64,000 bases of DNA from Nocardioides soli (GCF_014191495.1 NZ_JACHWR010000002.1:1054001-1118000); one strand, 5' to 3'. Shown: positions 32,701-42,065, counted from the stretch's first letter. The notes: generated by a model from the sequence alone, not told the origin. A program made the numbers and translations.

Positions 32701-35065
32701 TCCGGGCGGCCACCGAGTGTCGGTTTCCGCGCACCGACCACACCGACCCGCCAGGATGCTCCACCTCCACGGTGCGGTCTTCGAGCGTCTCGCGCAGGAA
32801 CTGCTCCACGGTCTCCGCCGGCACCCACGGCACGCCGAGCTGGGAGACGATCTCGGTGGGCCCCAGGTCCTCGGGCAGCACCTCACCCAGCGCGGTCTCG
32901 GCCGCCTGGAGGCGGCGCACCATCGGTTGTGCCGACTGGTCGACGGTCGCGGCCGCGCCCTCGACCAGCTGCTCGAGGACCTCCCCGACCCTGGTCAGCC
33001 GGGCGCGCACGTTCCCGGAGAGGAACTCAGCCCGCGGCACCCAGTCGGCCGTCCAGCCGTCCTCGGTGCGCTTGACGGTGTCGGGGTCGACGAACGCGAA
33101 CGACTCCAACTCGGCCGCGGCCTGCGTCTGGTCAACACCGAGCAGCCGGGCGACCTCGCTGGTGCGCAGCTCGCCGTAGGTGTCCAGACACAGCGACACG
33201 GCGTCGGCCGGGGAGTCCGCGTGGGTGCGCAGCACCCGTGGCGCGACCACACGCTCGGTGAAGATGTCGGCCTTGCGGGCTGTCCCGGTCGCGGAGTCGT
33301 AGTGCTCCAACGCGAACACGGCAGGGGAGTGGGGATCGTCCCCGAATCCGCCCTGTCGCGGACGCACCTGGGCGAGCACGGGCGCGCCGGTCTTCGGGTC
33401 GATCCGGCCGGTGTGGCGGCTGGTGACGCGGTTGATCGGCCCGTACCGCTTGACGTAGGCGTCGTACTGGCGGTTCAGCCGCTCCCGCAGCGCCGTCATC
33501 TGCTCCTCACCAGCGGCCGACGGGTCCTTGGTCAGATTGGCGGCCGTCGGCAGGTCACCGGGCAGGGGAGTTGTCGCCTCGGCCTCCAGCAACGTGACGA
33601 CCGTGTCGCGGAGCTCGGTGAGCATCCGCAGCTCGTTCGCCTGGGACTTCGGCACCTTCAACGGCTCTGGGACGCCGTCGAACACGTGCTGCCAACCTCC
33701 GTCCTCGTCCACGCTGATGTGCCCCTCGGCGCGCACCACCCGATCGGGCAGCACCAGCGGCTCCTCCTCGCCCCGTTGCTGCGGCGACCGGCTAAGCCGT
33801 GCGACCGGCGTACGCGCCGGTGGGTTGGCACTGGGCCGTGTCGCGACCGGGGGAGGGGTGAACAGAGGCCGGACGTCGGCGTAGTTGGTCAGGTCGAAAG
33901 TTAGCTTGCGCTGCAGGTCGGTTGCGACCCGCTCGGCGAGGCTTTGGCTATCGGCCGTCAGCGGCGGGCTGACCGCGACCTCGGGCCCGAACCGGCCCGA
34001 GCGTGAGGTCAGGCGACCCAGCACCCGGGCCGGCTGCTGCACGAACAGCGCATTGAGGATGACCTCCTTGTCCTCGAGCCCCGTCCCCGCACGGAACGAT
34101 GGCAGCGGCTCCAGACCGCGCCAACTGGGCATCAACTCCAGCGGTCCCTCGCCCTCGACCCGGCGCCGGAACACCAGCAGGTCGGTGATGACGTCGGTGC
34201 CGGCGGCCTGGTGGTGGGTCTGGTTCGGCAGCCGTAGCGCCGTGACCAGGTCCGCCATATCGGCGAACGCCTCCCGGGCCGCCGGGTTCGCCGCGTCCAT
34301 CGTCCACCGCGACGACAGCACCGCCACCACCCCTCCGGGCCGGACCAGGTGCAGGCTCTTGTAGATGAAGTAGTTGTGCAGGCTCAGCCCGAGCCGGTTG
34401 TACGTCGAGTCGTGCGGGACGACGTCGGCGAAGGGGACGTTGCCGATCACCAGGTCCAGCTTCCCCTCGGGCAGCCGGGTCTCAGCGAACGACTCCGCGC
34501 GAATGTCCGCGGCGGGATAGAGCAGAGACGCCACCCGTGCGGTGGTCGGGTCCAGCTCGACTCCGACCACATCACGCACATGGGCGGGCGTAAACCCGAT
34601 GAAGGTGCCCGAGCCGCAGCCGGGCTCCAGGACCCGGCCGCCGGCGGCCTCGTCGAACCCAGCCTCGCCGAGGGCCGACCACACTGCCTTCACCAGCGCG
34701 GCGTCGGTGTAGTGCGCATTCAGCGTGGTGCGTGCCGCGGCCGAGCGGACACGACCCGCCAGCAGTTCGCGCGCCCGCAGCGCCGGCTCTGCGTGATCAG
34801 CGGTGTCGTCGAAGACCTCCGGCAGCGACCCCCAGCCCGACCAGCGCGCCAACACCCCCTGCTCCTCAGCAGACGGGAGCCTGTTCTCCGCGTCCAGCTC
34901 GGCCAGCAGCTCAAGCACGGACACGTTCGCCTTCAACCGCTCCCGCGTCGTCGTCGGAGCCAGGTCCTGCTGCGAGCCGGGTTGGAACCGCAACAGCTCG
35001 CCGGCCGGAATCAGCCCATCCGGTGCGCTCGCAGTGGCGGCGGCCGCCGGCGGGAGAGTGGTCAG
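29765..35065 (-). CDS. large N6-adenine methyltransferase-like / SNF2-type helicase fusion
   Basis: About 1766 aa. Methyltransferase part first: motif I LEPGCGSGTFIGF near residue 145 and NVPF (for NPPY) near 208. Helicase part: HEVGAGKTLAAVTGVSELRR near 915, CVDEAHGYKNLRLASNIPG near 1075, MTATPIANS, and the SF2 motif VI QRDGRIMRQGN near 1416. A coiled C-terminal tail ends in Pro-rich sequence. Resembles the giant methylase-helicases of phage P1 DarB type and many plasmids/ICEs, thought to protect incoming DNA from restriction. The start is uncertain: the frame is open up to 35548, but a better-coding 88-aa gene occupies 35062-35328, so I place the start near 35065 (CTG overlapping its stop) or a nearby TTG. 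Confidence 0.8.
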   Translation of the reverse strand: MTTLPPAAAATASAPDGLIPAGELLRFQPGSQQDLAPTTTRERLKANVSVLELLAELDAENRLPSAEEQGVLARWSGWGSLPEVFDDTADHAEPALRARELLAGRVRSAAARTTLNAHYTDAALVKAVWSALGEAGFDEAAGGRVLEPGCGSGTFIGFTPAHVRDVVGVELDPTTARVASLLYPAADIRAESFAETRLPEGKLDLVIGNVPFADVVPHDSTYNRLGLSLHNYFIYKSLHLVRPGGVVAVLSSRWTMDAANPAAREAFADMADLVTALRLPNQTHHQAAGTDVITDLLVFRRRVEGEGPLELMPSWRGLEPLPSFRAGTGLEDKEVILNALFVQQPARVLGRLTSRSGRFGPEVAVSPPLTADSQSLAERVATDLQRKLTFDLTNYADVRPLFTPPPVATRPSANPPARTPVARLSRSPQQRGEEEPLVLPDRVVRAEGHISVDEDGGWQHVFDGVPEPLKVPKSQANELRMLTELRDTVVTLLEAEATTPLPGDLPTAANLTKDPSAAGEEQMTALRERLNRQYDAYVKRYGPINRVTSRHTGRIDPKTGAPVLAQVRPRQGGFGDDPHSPAVFALEHYDSATGTARKADIFTERVVAPRVLRTHADSPADAVSLCLDTYGELRTSEVARLLGVDQTQAAAELESFAFVDPDTVKRTEDGWTADWVPRAEFLSGNVRARLTRVGEVLEQLVEGAAATVDQSAQPMVRRLQAAETALGEVLPEDLGPTEIVSQLGVPWVPAETVEQFLRETLEDRTVEVEHPGGSVWSVRGNRHSVAARNTWGTERACAIDIVQACLEQRQIRVTDETPDGRRIPNETATFAAQEKAEELQERFATWLWEDPDRCQQLVRAYNDKLNAIVLRSYDVDEDKHYPGMARVQDGSPLRLRPHQHAAVARMVAQPSVLLAHEVGAGKTLAAVTGVSELRRLGLVRKPAVVVPNHMLEQFSREWLQAYPQARILTCGTEDLVKGKRQLFVARAATGEWDAVILSRSAFEKIPVSKDTEEAYLDEQLTQLRMWLAASESERGLSVKRLEGTLARAEERLKKLRDVERDPAITFEATGIDYLCVDEAHGYKNLRLASNIPGVAVDGSNRATDLDLKMSYLRGRHGRRVSTFMTATPIANSVAEAYTMLRYLAPADLEAAGISDFDTWAATFGQVVTDLELSPSGTGFRMKARFAKFNNVPELLRLWHQVADVKTADDLHLPTPDLDGGQPETVVVPPSQELVDFMALLAKRADAVSSRSVDPSEDNMLKISGHGRAAALDLRLVDHQIDGLGAFLDREPSKVDAVAERVAGIYHDHADVVFGQDPEPGALQLVFCDLGTPTGAGWNAYEELKAQLVSRGVPAAKVRFMHEANNDRAKARLFEQARTGHVAVLIGSTEKMGVGTNVQRRAVALHHVDCPWRPADLAQRDGRIMRQGNLNESVQVYRYVTESSFDTYLWQTVERKAKFINQLMRGRLDVREIEDIGDSALSYAEVKALASGDPRIMELAKAETDTTKLERLERAWAAAQRSLGATIREAGPRLERLETDREQLLAAMPLRRDTDGDAFSMRINGAAYGKRADAAPALQRALQTVQPYQRDPQPLGDVGGLHLQATADSWLGQPRYVVSLVEVPRVHLLVEAGDVRQPNVGLVTRVENLHRRLERVLDDVDMDTGKITWEAEKAQAGLVDVFPRAGELAEVRATRDRLSAELAAGSAEKAAGEHATEHGPQPSTPTRPPGQPGQAGQTGRPAIAPPPPPPPRPDVGPRPPGTPGWSR

Positions 35066-35328
35066 CCCTGGGACAGGCCCGGCTTCATGTACTCCCGCAG
35101 GACCTCCGACTCCGCTGTCGCCTTCGCTTCCGTCAACCGGCCCAGCCGCTCCACGTAGCCCTCCGACGGGCTCGACGGCCCCGCGATCTGGTCCGCCAGC
35201 CTCCTGACCTCCTCCGAGATCTGCAGCCCCAGCTGCTCGAAGAAGTCCTCCGGATCGGCGATTGCCGCCAACTCCGTGGCCCGATGCTTCGCGTAGTGCT
35301 CCCGCATCCGCGTCCCGTACGGGTTCAT
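35062..35328 (-). CDS. 88-aa element protein upstream of the methyltransferase-helicase
   Basis: ATG 35328 has a GGGAGGAAGGGG site. Charged, helical: MREHYAKHRATELAAIADPE, FFEQLGLQISEEVRRLADQI, then YVERLGRLTEAKATAESEVL. Codon third positions are strongly G/C in this frame, unlike the overlapping frame of the helicase ORF, so this is probably the real gene. Its stop overlaps the presumed helicase start (CTGA). I recall similar short proteins next to such methylase-helicases on mobile elements; no function is known. Confidence 0.75.
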   Translation of the reverse strand: MNPYGTRMREHYAKHRATELAAIADPEDFFEQLGLQISEEVRRLADQIAGPSSPSEGYVERLGRLTEAKATAESEVLREYMKPGLSQG

Positions 35329-35575
35329 CCCGAGCCCCTTCCTCCCTCAGTGAGCTGCCAGCCGGGTCGTCACGCTCGCTGGTGACCTCACCGGCGCCGA
35401 CAGGAACCTCATCGGCCGGGTCACCTGGCTCCTCACCAAGATCCCACAGCGCCAGCTGATCAGAGTCAGCAACACTCGCACGACGTCGCGCCACGCCCCG
35501 GCACCTCCAACCCGTTGGTGAGGACGCCGGCCGCAGCACCCACGCCACGGCTCACCACCGCCCTCACCACGAAAG

Positions 35576-35602
35576 GCACCCACCCAGAGCGCAGATCGGA
35601 CA
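35576..35602 (-). promoter_or_regulatory. 27-bp shared element, copy C
   Basis: Minus strand TGTCC, 16 bp beginning GATCT, GGGTGC (one change from GGTTGC). Divergent from copy D with 46 bp between them. A GTG-started 34-codon frame (35570 to 35466) follows, then the 88-aa gene and the methyltransferase-helicase. The weakest copy in the second box. Confidence 0.55.
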
Positions 35603-35648
35603 CTCGGCGAGAACCTTGTGGAAAATCGCCCGCCATCGTGCACGAAGG

Positions 35649-35675
35649 CGTCCGATCCGCACGGCGGCTCGTTGC
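35649..35675 (+). promoter_or_regulatory. 27-bp shared element, copy D
   Basis: CGTCC, 16 bp beginning GATCC, CGTTGC, then CTTTCCGGGC and ATG 35686 of the DUF1173 gene: again 10 nt between box and start codon. Confidence 0.7.
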
Positions 35676-35685
35676 CTTTCCGGGC

Positions 35686-36978
35686 ATGACCACTACACAG
35701 AGTGCCCCGGCCCCAGGCCGAGCAGACCACACCAGCGAACACGCCGGTGCCCGGCAGACCTTCGAGCTCTACGGTCGCCGGATCGCCCACACCAACAACA
35801 GCGACGTGCAGCAGCTCCTCGCTGCCGCGCACACCGACCGGGTCCGGCCCCTGTGCATGTGCCGCCCCGCCGGCGTCACCATGTACGTCGCCAAGATCGG
35901 CCCCGACAAGTACGTCATCAAACGCATGCCCGACTCCGGCCTCGAGCACGCGCACCGCTGCGCCTCCTACCTACCGCCCGAACAGCTCTCCGGGCTCGGC
36001 CAGGTCCTCGGCAGCGCGATCACCGAGGAAGCCGACAGCGGCCTAACCGCCATCAAGCTCGGGTTCCGCATGTCCAAGGCCGAGCGAGCAGCCCCGAACG
36101 GAGCCGGTGGCGGGGGAGTGGCCGACTCCGTCGCCGCCGACCCCAACCGCCTCACCCTCCGCGCCGTCCTGCACTACCTGTGGCAAGAAGCCGACCTCGC
36201 GACCTGGACGCCCGGCATGGACGGCAAACGCAACTGGCGCATCGTGTCGTGGTACCTGCGCCAGGCCGCCCGCGGCAAGTTCACCAAGGGCAAGCCGCTC
36301 GCCACCCGCCTCTACGTCCCCGAGCCGTTCAACGCCGAGAAGAAGACCGAGATCGCCGCACGACGCCTCTCCGCGTGGGCGCCGATGCAGCAGCACGGCT
36401 CCGCCCAGCAGTTCATGATGCTCATCGGCGAACTCAAGTCCATCGACCCGGCCCGGTTCGGGCACAAGCTGGTCATCAAGCACTTGCCCGACGCGCCGCT
36501 CATGGTCAACGACACGCTCCTGGCCCGCCTCAACGAGCGGTTCGCCGACGAGATCGAACTGTCCCAGACCGACGACGACGGCCACCTGATGGTCATCGCC
36601 ACCTTCTCCGTGGGCCGCGCCGGCCTGGCCACCGCCGAAGAGATCTCCCTGGTCATGACCGACCGCCACTGGCTGCCCTACGAGTCGCTGTTCGACAAGC
36701 TGCTCCTCGACACCGCACTCGATGCACGCCGCCGGTTCACCAAGTCTCTGCGCTACAACCTCGCCCCCGACAAGCCCATGGCCTCCCTGGTATTCACCGA
36801 CACCGAGACCCCCACTGCCGCCTTCCTGCTCACCAGCGCCGACGACCGCGAAGCGGTCGCGGAGATCGCCACCGCCACTGGAACCGAGCTCTGGACGTGG
36901 GTCATCACCGAGGACATGCCGTCCCTCCCTCCTGCCGCCGACCATCGGCGTACCGGGCCTAGTACTGACCACCACTGA
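35686..36978 (+). CDS. DUF1173 family protein
   Basis: 430 aa. Early cysteine-containing segment PLCMCRPAGVTMYVAKIGPD, then KYVIKRMPDSGLEHAHRCAS, the family's hallmark C-x-C and H-x-x-x-C region, possibly metal-binding; the middle has LRAVLHYLWQEADLATWTPG. DUF1173 proteins are found mainly on plasmids and integrative elements and have no known function. ATG 35686 is leaderless relative to copy D. The type ISP gene begins 91 bp downstream on the same strand without a copy of the element of its own, so the two may be co-expressed. Confidence 0.82.
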   Translation: MTTTQSAPAPGRADHTSEHAGARQTFELYGRRIAHTNNSDVQQLLAAAHTDRVRPLCMCRPAGVTMYVAKIGPDKYVIKRMPDSGLEHAHRCASYLPPEQLSGLGQVLGSAITEEADSGLTAIKLGFRMSKAERAAPNGAGGGGVADSVAADPNRLTLRAVLHYLWQEADLATWTPGMDGKRNWRIVSWYLRQAARGKFTKGKPLATRLYVPEPFNAEKKTEIAARRLSAWAPMQQHGSAQQFMMLIGELKSIDPARFGHKLVIKHLPDAPLMVNDTLLARLNERFADEIELSQTDDDGHLMVIATFSVGRAGLATAEEISLVMTDRHWLPYESLFDKLLLDTALDARRRFTKSLRYNLAPDKPMASLVFTDTETPTAAFLLTSADDREAVAEIATATGTELWTWVITEDMPSLPPAADHRRTGPSTDHH

Positions 36979-37069
36979 GCAGCGTCATGCCACACCGACG
37001 ACCCGTGGACACTCCCGGATGCGGGGATGCTGCTGCGCCCACCGCGACCTTCCTGAGAAACTGCCGACT

Positions 37070-40000
37070 ATGCCCACCATCCACGACGTTCTGGGCGAAC
37101 TGCGCGCCACCTCGCTCGACGAGCGGGACAAGGGCGACAAGTTCGAACGACTCATCAAGGCGTACCTGACCACCGACCCCGAGTGGACGACCAGGTTCTC
37201 CAACGTGTGGCTGTGGACCGAGTGGCCGGGCCGTCAGGGGCGCACCGACACCGGGATCGACCTGGTGGCCGAGCACCGCGACCGTGACGGACTCGCTGCC
37301 ATCCAGTGCAAGTTGTACGAGGCCGGCCATAAGGTCGCGAAGTCCGACATCGACTCGTTCGTCTCCGCGTCCGCCCGGACCGAGTTCACTGCCCGGTACG
37401 TGTTCGACACGGCCGCTGGCTGGACCGGCAACGCTGAGGAGACGCTCGAGGGTGTCGTTCAGCGCGTCGACATCAACTACCTTGACGACGCCCGGATCGA
37501 CTGGTCCCAGTACTCCTGGAGCAAGCCCGACCGGGTGGTGGTCAGCGCCGCCAACCGGCTGCGGCCCCACCAGGAGGCGGCGATCGAGGCGGTGCGGGAC
37601 AGGTTCGCCGAGCATGATCGGGGAAAGCTCGTCATGGCTTGCGGTACCGGCAAGACGTTCACGTCCCTGAAGATCGCCGAACAGCTGGTGGGCGAGGGCG
37701 GCAGCGTGTTGTTCCTCGTGCCCTCCATTCAGCTGCTCTCCCAGTCGCTGCGGGAGTGGATGGCCCAGGCCGCGGTCGACATCCGGCCGTTCGCGGTTTG
37801 CTCCGATGTGCGCGTCGGCCGACGTACGGCGAAGGCCGACGACGGGGACCTCTCGACCGTCGACCTCACCGAGCCGGCCACCACCGACGCCCAGATGCTC
37901 TACCAGCGATCCCAGGCCGGGAAGCACGCCAAGGAACGCATGACCGTCGTCTTCGCCACCTACCAGTCGATCGACGTCGTCGCGCAGGCCCAACAGCTGG
38001 GTCTCGGCGGGTTCGACATGATCGTGTGCGACGAGGCCCACCGGACCACGGGCGTCACCCTGGCGGGCGCCGACGAATCGCACTTCGTGAAGGTCCACGA
38101 CGGCGACTACCTCAAAGCCGACCGGCGGCTCTACATGACCGCCACCCCACGGGTGTTCGGCGAGGACGTGAAGCGCAAGGCCACCGAGGCCGAGGCCGTC
38201 CTCGCGGACATGGGCGACGCGACAATGTTCGGCCCCGAGTTCCACCGCCTCGGATTCGGCGAAGCCGTCGAGCAGGACCTGCTCACCGACTACAAGGTGC
38301 TCGTGCTCGCCGTCGACGAGGCGTACGTGGCGGGCAACTTCCAGACCGCTATGGCACAAGGCGGCGAGATCCAGCTCGGCGACGCCGCGAAGCTGATCGG
38401 ATGCTGGAACGGCCTGGCCAAGAACTACGGCCCCGAACACAGCCAAGGCGAAGATCGCAGCCCGATGCGCCGGGCGGTCGCTTTCGCCAAGGACATCCGC
38501 TCCTCCAAGGCAGCGGCCGCGGCGTTCCCCGCGTTGGTCGAACGGGCGCTGGAGGACGCAACGGAGGACAGAAACCACGTCCGCGTGCAGGCGGTCCACG
38601 TCGACGGCACCATGGGTGTCCACGAACGCAACACCCACCTGGACTGGCTCAAGGCCGAGCCCACCGAGGACAGCTGCCGGGTGCTCACCAACGCCCGCTG
38701 CCTGTCCGAGGGCGTCGACGTGCCCGCGCTGGATACGGTCATGTTCCTCACCCCGCGCGGCAGCCAGGTCGACGTCGTCCAGTCGGTGGGCCGAGTGATG
38801 CGCAAGGACCCATCCGGTCGGAAGAAGCTCGGCTACATCATCCTGCCCGTCGTCGTACCGTCCGGGGTGGCGCCGTCAGAGGCGCTCAACGACAACAAGC
38901 GCTACCAGGTCGTGTGGCAGGTGCTGCAGGCGCTGCGGTCCCACGACGACCGTTTCCACGCGATGATCAACAGCATCGAGCTCAACAAGGGCAAGTCCCC
39001 AAGGCTCGACATCGTCGACGTCACCCCGCGTCCATCGACAGAGGACGACGTCAACGTCAACGGCGAAGGCGCGGACCGGGAACCGGGGGCCGAGCAGCAG
39101 CTGACGCTCGACTACGGCTTCGAGGGCTTCCGCGACGCGATGTACGCCCGGATCGTGCGCAAGGTCGGCGAGCGCCGCTACTGGGAGACCTGGGCCAAGG
39201 ACGTCGCCGACATCGCCCAGGCCCACATCACCCGCATCCACGGGCTGCTGACCGACCCGGGCTCACCCGCAGCGAAGGAGTTCGACGAGTTCCTCAAGGG
39301 CCTGCGCGGCAACCTCAACGAGTCCATCACCGCCCACGAGGCGATCGAGATGCTCGCCCAGCACCTTGTCACGCGCCCGGTATTCGAGGCCCTCTTCGCC
39401 AACTACGACTTCACCGCCCACAACCCGGTCGCCAAGACCATGGAGTTGATGCTGGCCAGCCTCGACGAACACGCGCTCGAGGCCGAGAACCAGCAGCTCG
39501 AGAAGTTCTACAGCTCCGTGCGCCGCCGAGTGGAGGGCGTGACCGACGCGACAGGCAAGCAGCGTGTCATCGTCGAGCTCTACGACAAGTTCTTCGCCAC
39601 CGCGTTCAAGAAGACCGTCGACAGGCTCGGCATCGTCTACACCCCCATCGAGATCGTCGACTTCATCCTCGGCTCCGTCGACGAGGTCCTGCGCCAGGAG
39701 TTCGGGCAAGGACTGACCAGCGAGGGCGTACACATCCTCGACGGCTTCACCGGCACCGGCACCTTCATCGTCCGACTCCTGCAAAGCGGACTCGTCACGC
39801 AGCACGACCTGGCCCGCAAGTACGCCAACGAGATCCTGCTCCTCGCGTACTACATCGCCGCCGTCAACATCGAGACCACCTACGCCGAGAACGCCGGCGC
39901 CGGCGAAGCCGCCCCCTTCCCCGGGCTGGTCCTCACTGACACCTTCCAGTCCTACGAGGACAGCGACCGCGACGACCTCGACATCTTCCCCGAGAACAAC

Positions 40001-41845
40001 GAACGGATAACCCGACAGCGCCAGCTGCCCATCACCGTCATCGTCGGCAACCCGCCGTACTCGGTCGGTCAGACCTCAGCCAACGACGACAACGCCAACA
40101 CCGTCTACCCCACCATCGACGCTGCCATCCGCGCGACCTATGCCGCGCAGTCGGCGACCACCTCGATCCGCGGCCTGTACGACTCCTACGTCCGCGCCAT
40201 CAAGTGGGCCTCGCTGAGGATCGGGTCCCGCGGCGTCATCGCCTACGTGACCAACGGCGGCTTCCTCACCTCCAACTCCGCCGACGGCATGAGGAAGTCG
40301 CTGTACGACGAGTTCACCGCCATCCACGTCTTCAACTTGCGCGGCAACCGACGCAACGCCGGCGCCGAGGGCCGCCCCATCTTCGAGGCCTACGCCAAGG
40401 GGTCCGGCGGCTCGATCGCAGGAATCGCCATCATCGTCATGGTCAAAGACGACACACGATCCGGCGGATGCACGCTCCGCTATGCCCAGGTCAGCGACTT
40501 CACCACCGCCCACGAGAAGGTCGCCGAGATCGTCCAGGCAGGCTCGATTCTCGGCACCAACCCGCACACCATCGTCCCCGACGAGCACGGCGACTGGCTG
40601 AACCAGCGCCGCAGCGACTTCGGCACCTTCATGCCCCTCTACGACCGTGGCGGGCCCTCGATCTTCGGCAGCACCTCCAAGGGACTGACGACCAACCGTG
40701 ACGTGTGGGTCTACAACGCCAGCAAGGAGGCGGTCTCCGCCAGCGTCGAAACCCTCGTCGGCACCTACACCCGGTCGCTCCAAGCCGATGTTCCCCAGAG
40801 CGAGGTTCCCCGCGATCCCCACGTGATCAGCTGGTCCCGGCGCCTCCTGAGCAAGTACGCCCAGCGCCAGCCCCTCAGCGTCGCCGCCGACGCCCACAGG
40901 GTCGCTCTCTACCGGCCCTTCCTCCGCCAGCACGTCTACTTCTCCTCCGACCTCAACGAGGACCGGCGCCGGCTGCCCGAGGCGTTCCCCACCCCCGCAC
41001 ACGCAAACCACGGTGTGCTCCTCACCGGGGTCTCCTCGCACTACGAGTTCTGCGCGATCGCCACCGACGCGATCCCCGACCTCCACCTCCTCGACACCGG
41101 CCAGTTCTTCGCTCGCTGGCGCTACGAGCCAATCGCGGAACCCGACGACGGGACTCTCGACTTCGGCACCACCGAGGAGACCGGCGAGACGTTCGACGGG
41201 TACCGCCGCATCGACAACATCACCGACGCCGCGCGCCAGCGCTTCCAGCAGACGTACCCGAGCCTGGACATCACCAAGGACGACGTCTTCCACTACGTCT
41301 ACGGAGTGCTGCACTCCCCGACCTACCGGGAGGCGTACGCCGCCGACCTGAAGAAGTCACTGCCCCGGATCCCACTGGTCGCGGACTTCGCCGGCTTCGC
41401 GGCCGCCGGCCGCGACCTGTACCAGCTGCACCGGGGCTACGAGACCGCGCAGCCCTACCCGCTCGACGGCCTCAACACCAGCCCCGTCGGGAACCCCTAC
41501 GAGTTCTACGCCGTCGGCGAGAAGAAGATGCGGTACGTCGGTAGCGGCGCCGACAAGGACCACAGCTCGATCCGGTTCAACGACCGAATCACCCTCGCCG
41601 GCATCCCCGAGGAGGCGCACCGCTACCGGCTCGGCAGCAGATCCGCAGTGGACTGGATCATCGACCGCTACCACGTGAAGACCGACAAGAACTCCGGCAT
41701 CGTCAACGACCCGAACGTCTGGTCCCGCGAAGTCGGCGACCCGCGCTACATCCTCGACCTGCTGGGCCGCGTCGTCACCGTCTCGCTGGAGACCATGACG
41801 ATCGTCGACTCCCTGCCGCCACTGGACATCCGCGACCAGCAGTAG
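37070..41845 (+). CDS. type ISP restriction-modification enzyme (single polypeptide)
   Basis: 1591 aa, the length of LlaGI/LlaBIII-type enzymes. In order: Mrr-like nuclease (GRTDTGIDLVAEHRD with D64, and Q79-x-K81 in AIQCK), SF2 translocase (MACGTGKT near 189-196, CDEAHRTTG near 320, MTATPRVFGEDVK, QSVGRVMRKDP), coupler, N6-adenine methyltransferase (DGFTGTGTF near 890, VGNPPYSVG near 993), C-terminal target-recognition domain. All catalytic motifs appear intact. Such enzymes methylate one strand of their site and cut DNA after head-to-head translocation. ATG 37070 chosen. On this element it could protect the host against phage or stabilise the element. Confidence 0.92.
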   Translation: MPTIHDVLGELRATSLDERDKGDKFERLIKAYLTTDPEWTTRFSNVWLWTEWPGRQGRTDTGIDLVAEHRDRDGLAAIQCKLYEAGHKVAKSDIDSFVSASARTEFTARYVFDTAAGWTGNAEETLEGVVQRVDINYLDDARIDWSQYSWSKPDRVVVSAANRLRPHQEAAIEAVRDRFAEHDRGKLVMACGTGKTFTSLKIAEQLVGEGGSVLFLVPSIQLLSQSLREWMAQAAVDIRPFAVCSDVRVGRRTAKADDGDLSTVDLTEPATTDAQMLYQRSQAGKHAKERMTVVFATYQSIDVVAQAQQLGLGGFDMIVCDEAHRTTGVTLAGADESHFVKVHDGDYLKADRRLYMTATPRVFGEDVKRKATEAEAVLADMGDATMFGPEFHRLGFGEAVEQDLLTDYKVLVLAVDEAYVAGNFQTAMAQGGEIQLGDAAKLIGCWNGLAKNYGPEHSQGEDRSPMRRAVAFAKDIRSSKAAAAAFPALVERALEDATEDRNHVRVQAVHVDGTMGVHERNTHLDWLKAEPTEDSCRVLTNARCLSEGVDVPALDTVMFLTPRGSQVDVVQSVGRVMRKDPSGRKKLGYIILPVVVPSGVAPSEALNDNKRYQVVWQVLQALRSHDDRFHAMINSIELNKGKSPRLDIVDVTPRPSTEDDVNVNGEGADREPGAEQQLTLDYGFEGFRDAMYARIVRKVGERRYWETWAKDVADIAQAHITRIHGLLTDPGSPAAKEFDEFLKGLRGNLNESITAHEAIEMLAQHLVTRPVFEALFANYDFTAHNPVAKTMELMLASLDEHALEAENQQLEKFYSSVRRRVEGVTDATGKQRVIVELYDKFFATAFKKTVDRLGIVYTPIEIVDFILGSVDEVLRQEFGQGLTSEGVHILDGFTGTGTFIVRLLQSGLVTQHDLARKYANEILLLAYYIAAVNIETTYAENAGAGEAAPFPGLVLTDTFQSYEDSDRDDLDIFPENNERITRQRQLPITVIVGNPPYSVGQTSANDDNANTVYPTIDAAIRATYAAQSATTSIRGLYDSYVRAIKWASLRIGSRGVIAYVTNGGFLTSNSADGMRKSLYDEFTAIHVFNLRGNRRNAGAEGRPIFEAYAKGSGGSIAGIAIIVMVKDDTRSGGCTLRYAQVSDFTTAHEKVAEIVQAGSILGTNPHTIVPDEHGDWLNQRRSDFGTFMPLYDRGGPSIFGSTSKGLTTNRDVWVYNASKEAVSASVETLVGTYTRSLQADVPQSEVPRDPHVISWSRRLLSKYAQRQPLSVAADAHRVALYRPFLRQHVYFSSDLNEDRRRLPEAFPTPAHANHGVLLTGVSSHYEFCAIATDAIPDLHLLDTGQFFARWRYEPIAEPDDGTLDFGTTEETGETFDGYRRIDNITDAARQRFQQTYPSLDITKDDVFHYVYGVLHSPTYREAYAADLKKSLPRIPLVADFAGFAAAGRDLYQLHRGYETAQPYPLDGLNTSPVGNPYEFYAVGEKKMRYVGSGADKDHSSIRFNDRITLAGIPEEAHRYRLGSRSAVDWIIDRYHVKTDKNSGIVNDPNVWSREVGDPRYILDLLGRVVTVSLETMTIVDSLPPLDIRDQQ

Positions 41846-41862
41846 GGTTCCTTGGTGGCCTG

Positions 41863-42036
41863 CTACTCGTCGCCGTCGCTTCCCACGGCGCGATCCTGGC
41901 CGTCCCGGACCAGGCGAAGATGCCCCCGCCCGGCCCAGTCGAGGTCGAGGCGCGCCTCGCGGCCCGTTGCCAGCCTGGAACCTGGGCACGTCGGGTCGTT
42001 GCAGGGCCCGAAGATCCGGTCGGCCTCCAGGTGCAA
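41863..42036 (-). CDS. possible 57-aa protein
   Basis: Minus-strand frame with protein-like composition and G/C-rich codon thirds: HLEADRIFGPCNDPTCPGSR, then LDLDWAGRGHLRLVRDGQD, stop at 41863. A GGGAGGAG site is present but the only in-frame start is TTG 42036, rather far (17 nt) from it. A C-x4-C pair is present. Convergent with the type ISP gene, downstream of the M48-like gene. Uncertain; the other two frames also stay open. Confidence 0.3.
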   Translation of the reverse strand: MHLEADRIFGPCNDPTCPGSRLATGREARLDLDWAGRGHLRLVRDGQDRAVGSDGDE

Positions 42037-42065
42037 GCATCCACGGTCGTCGTCTCCTCCCTAGT

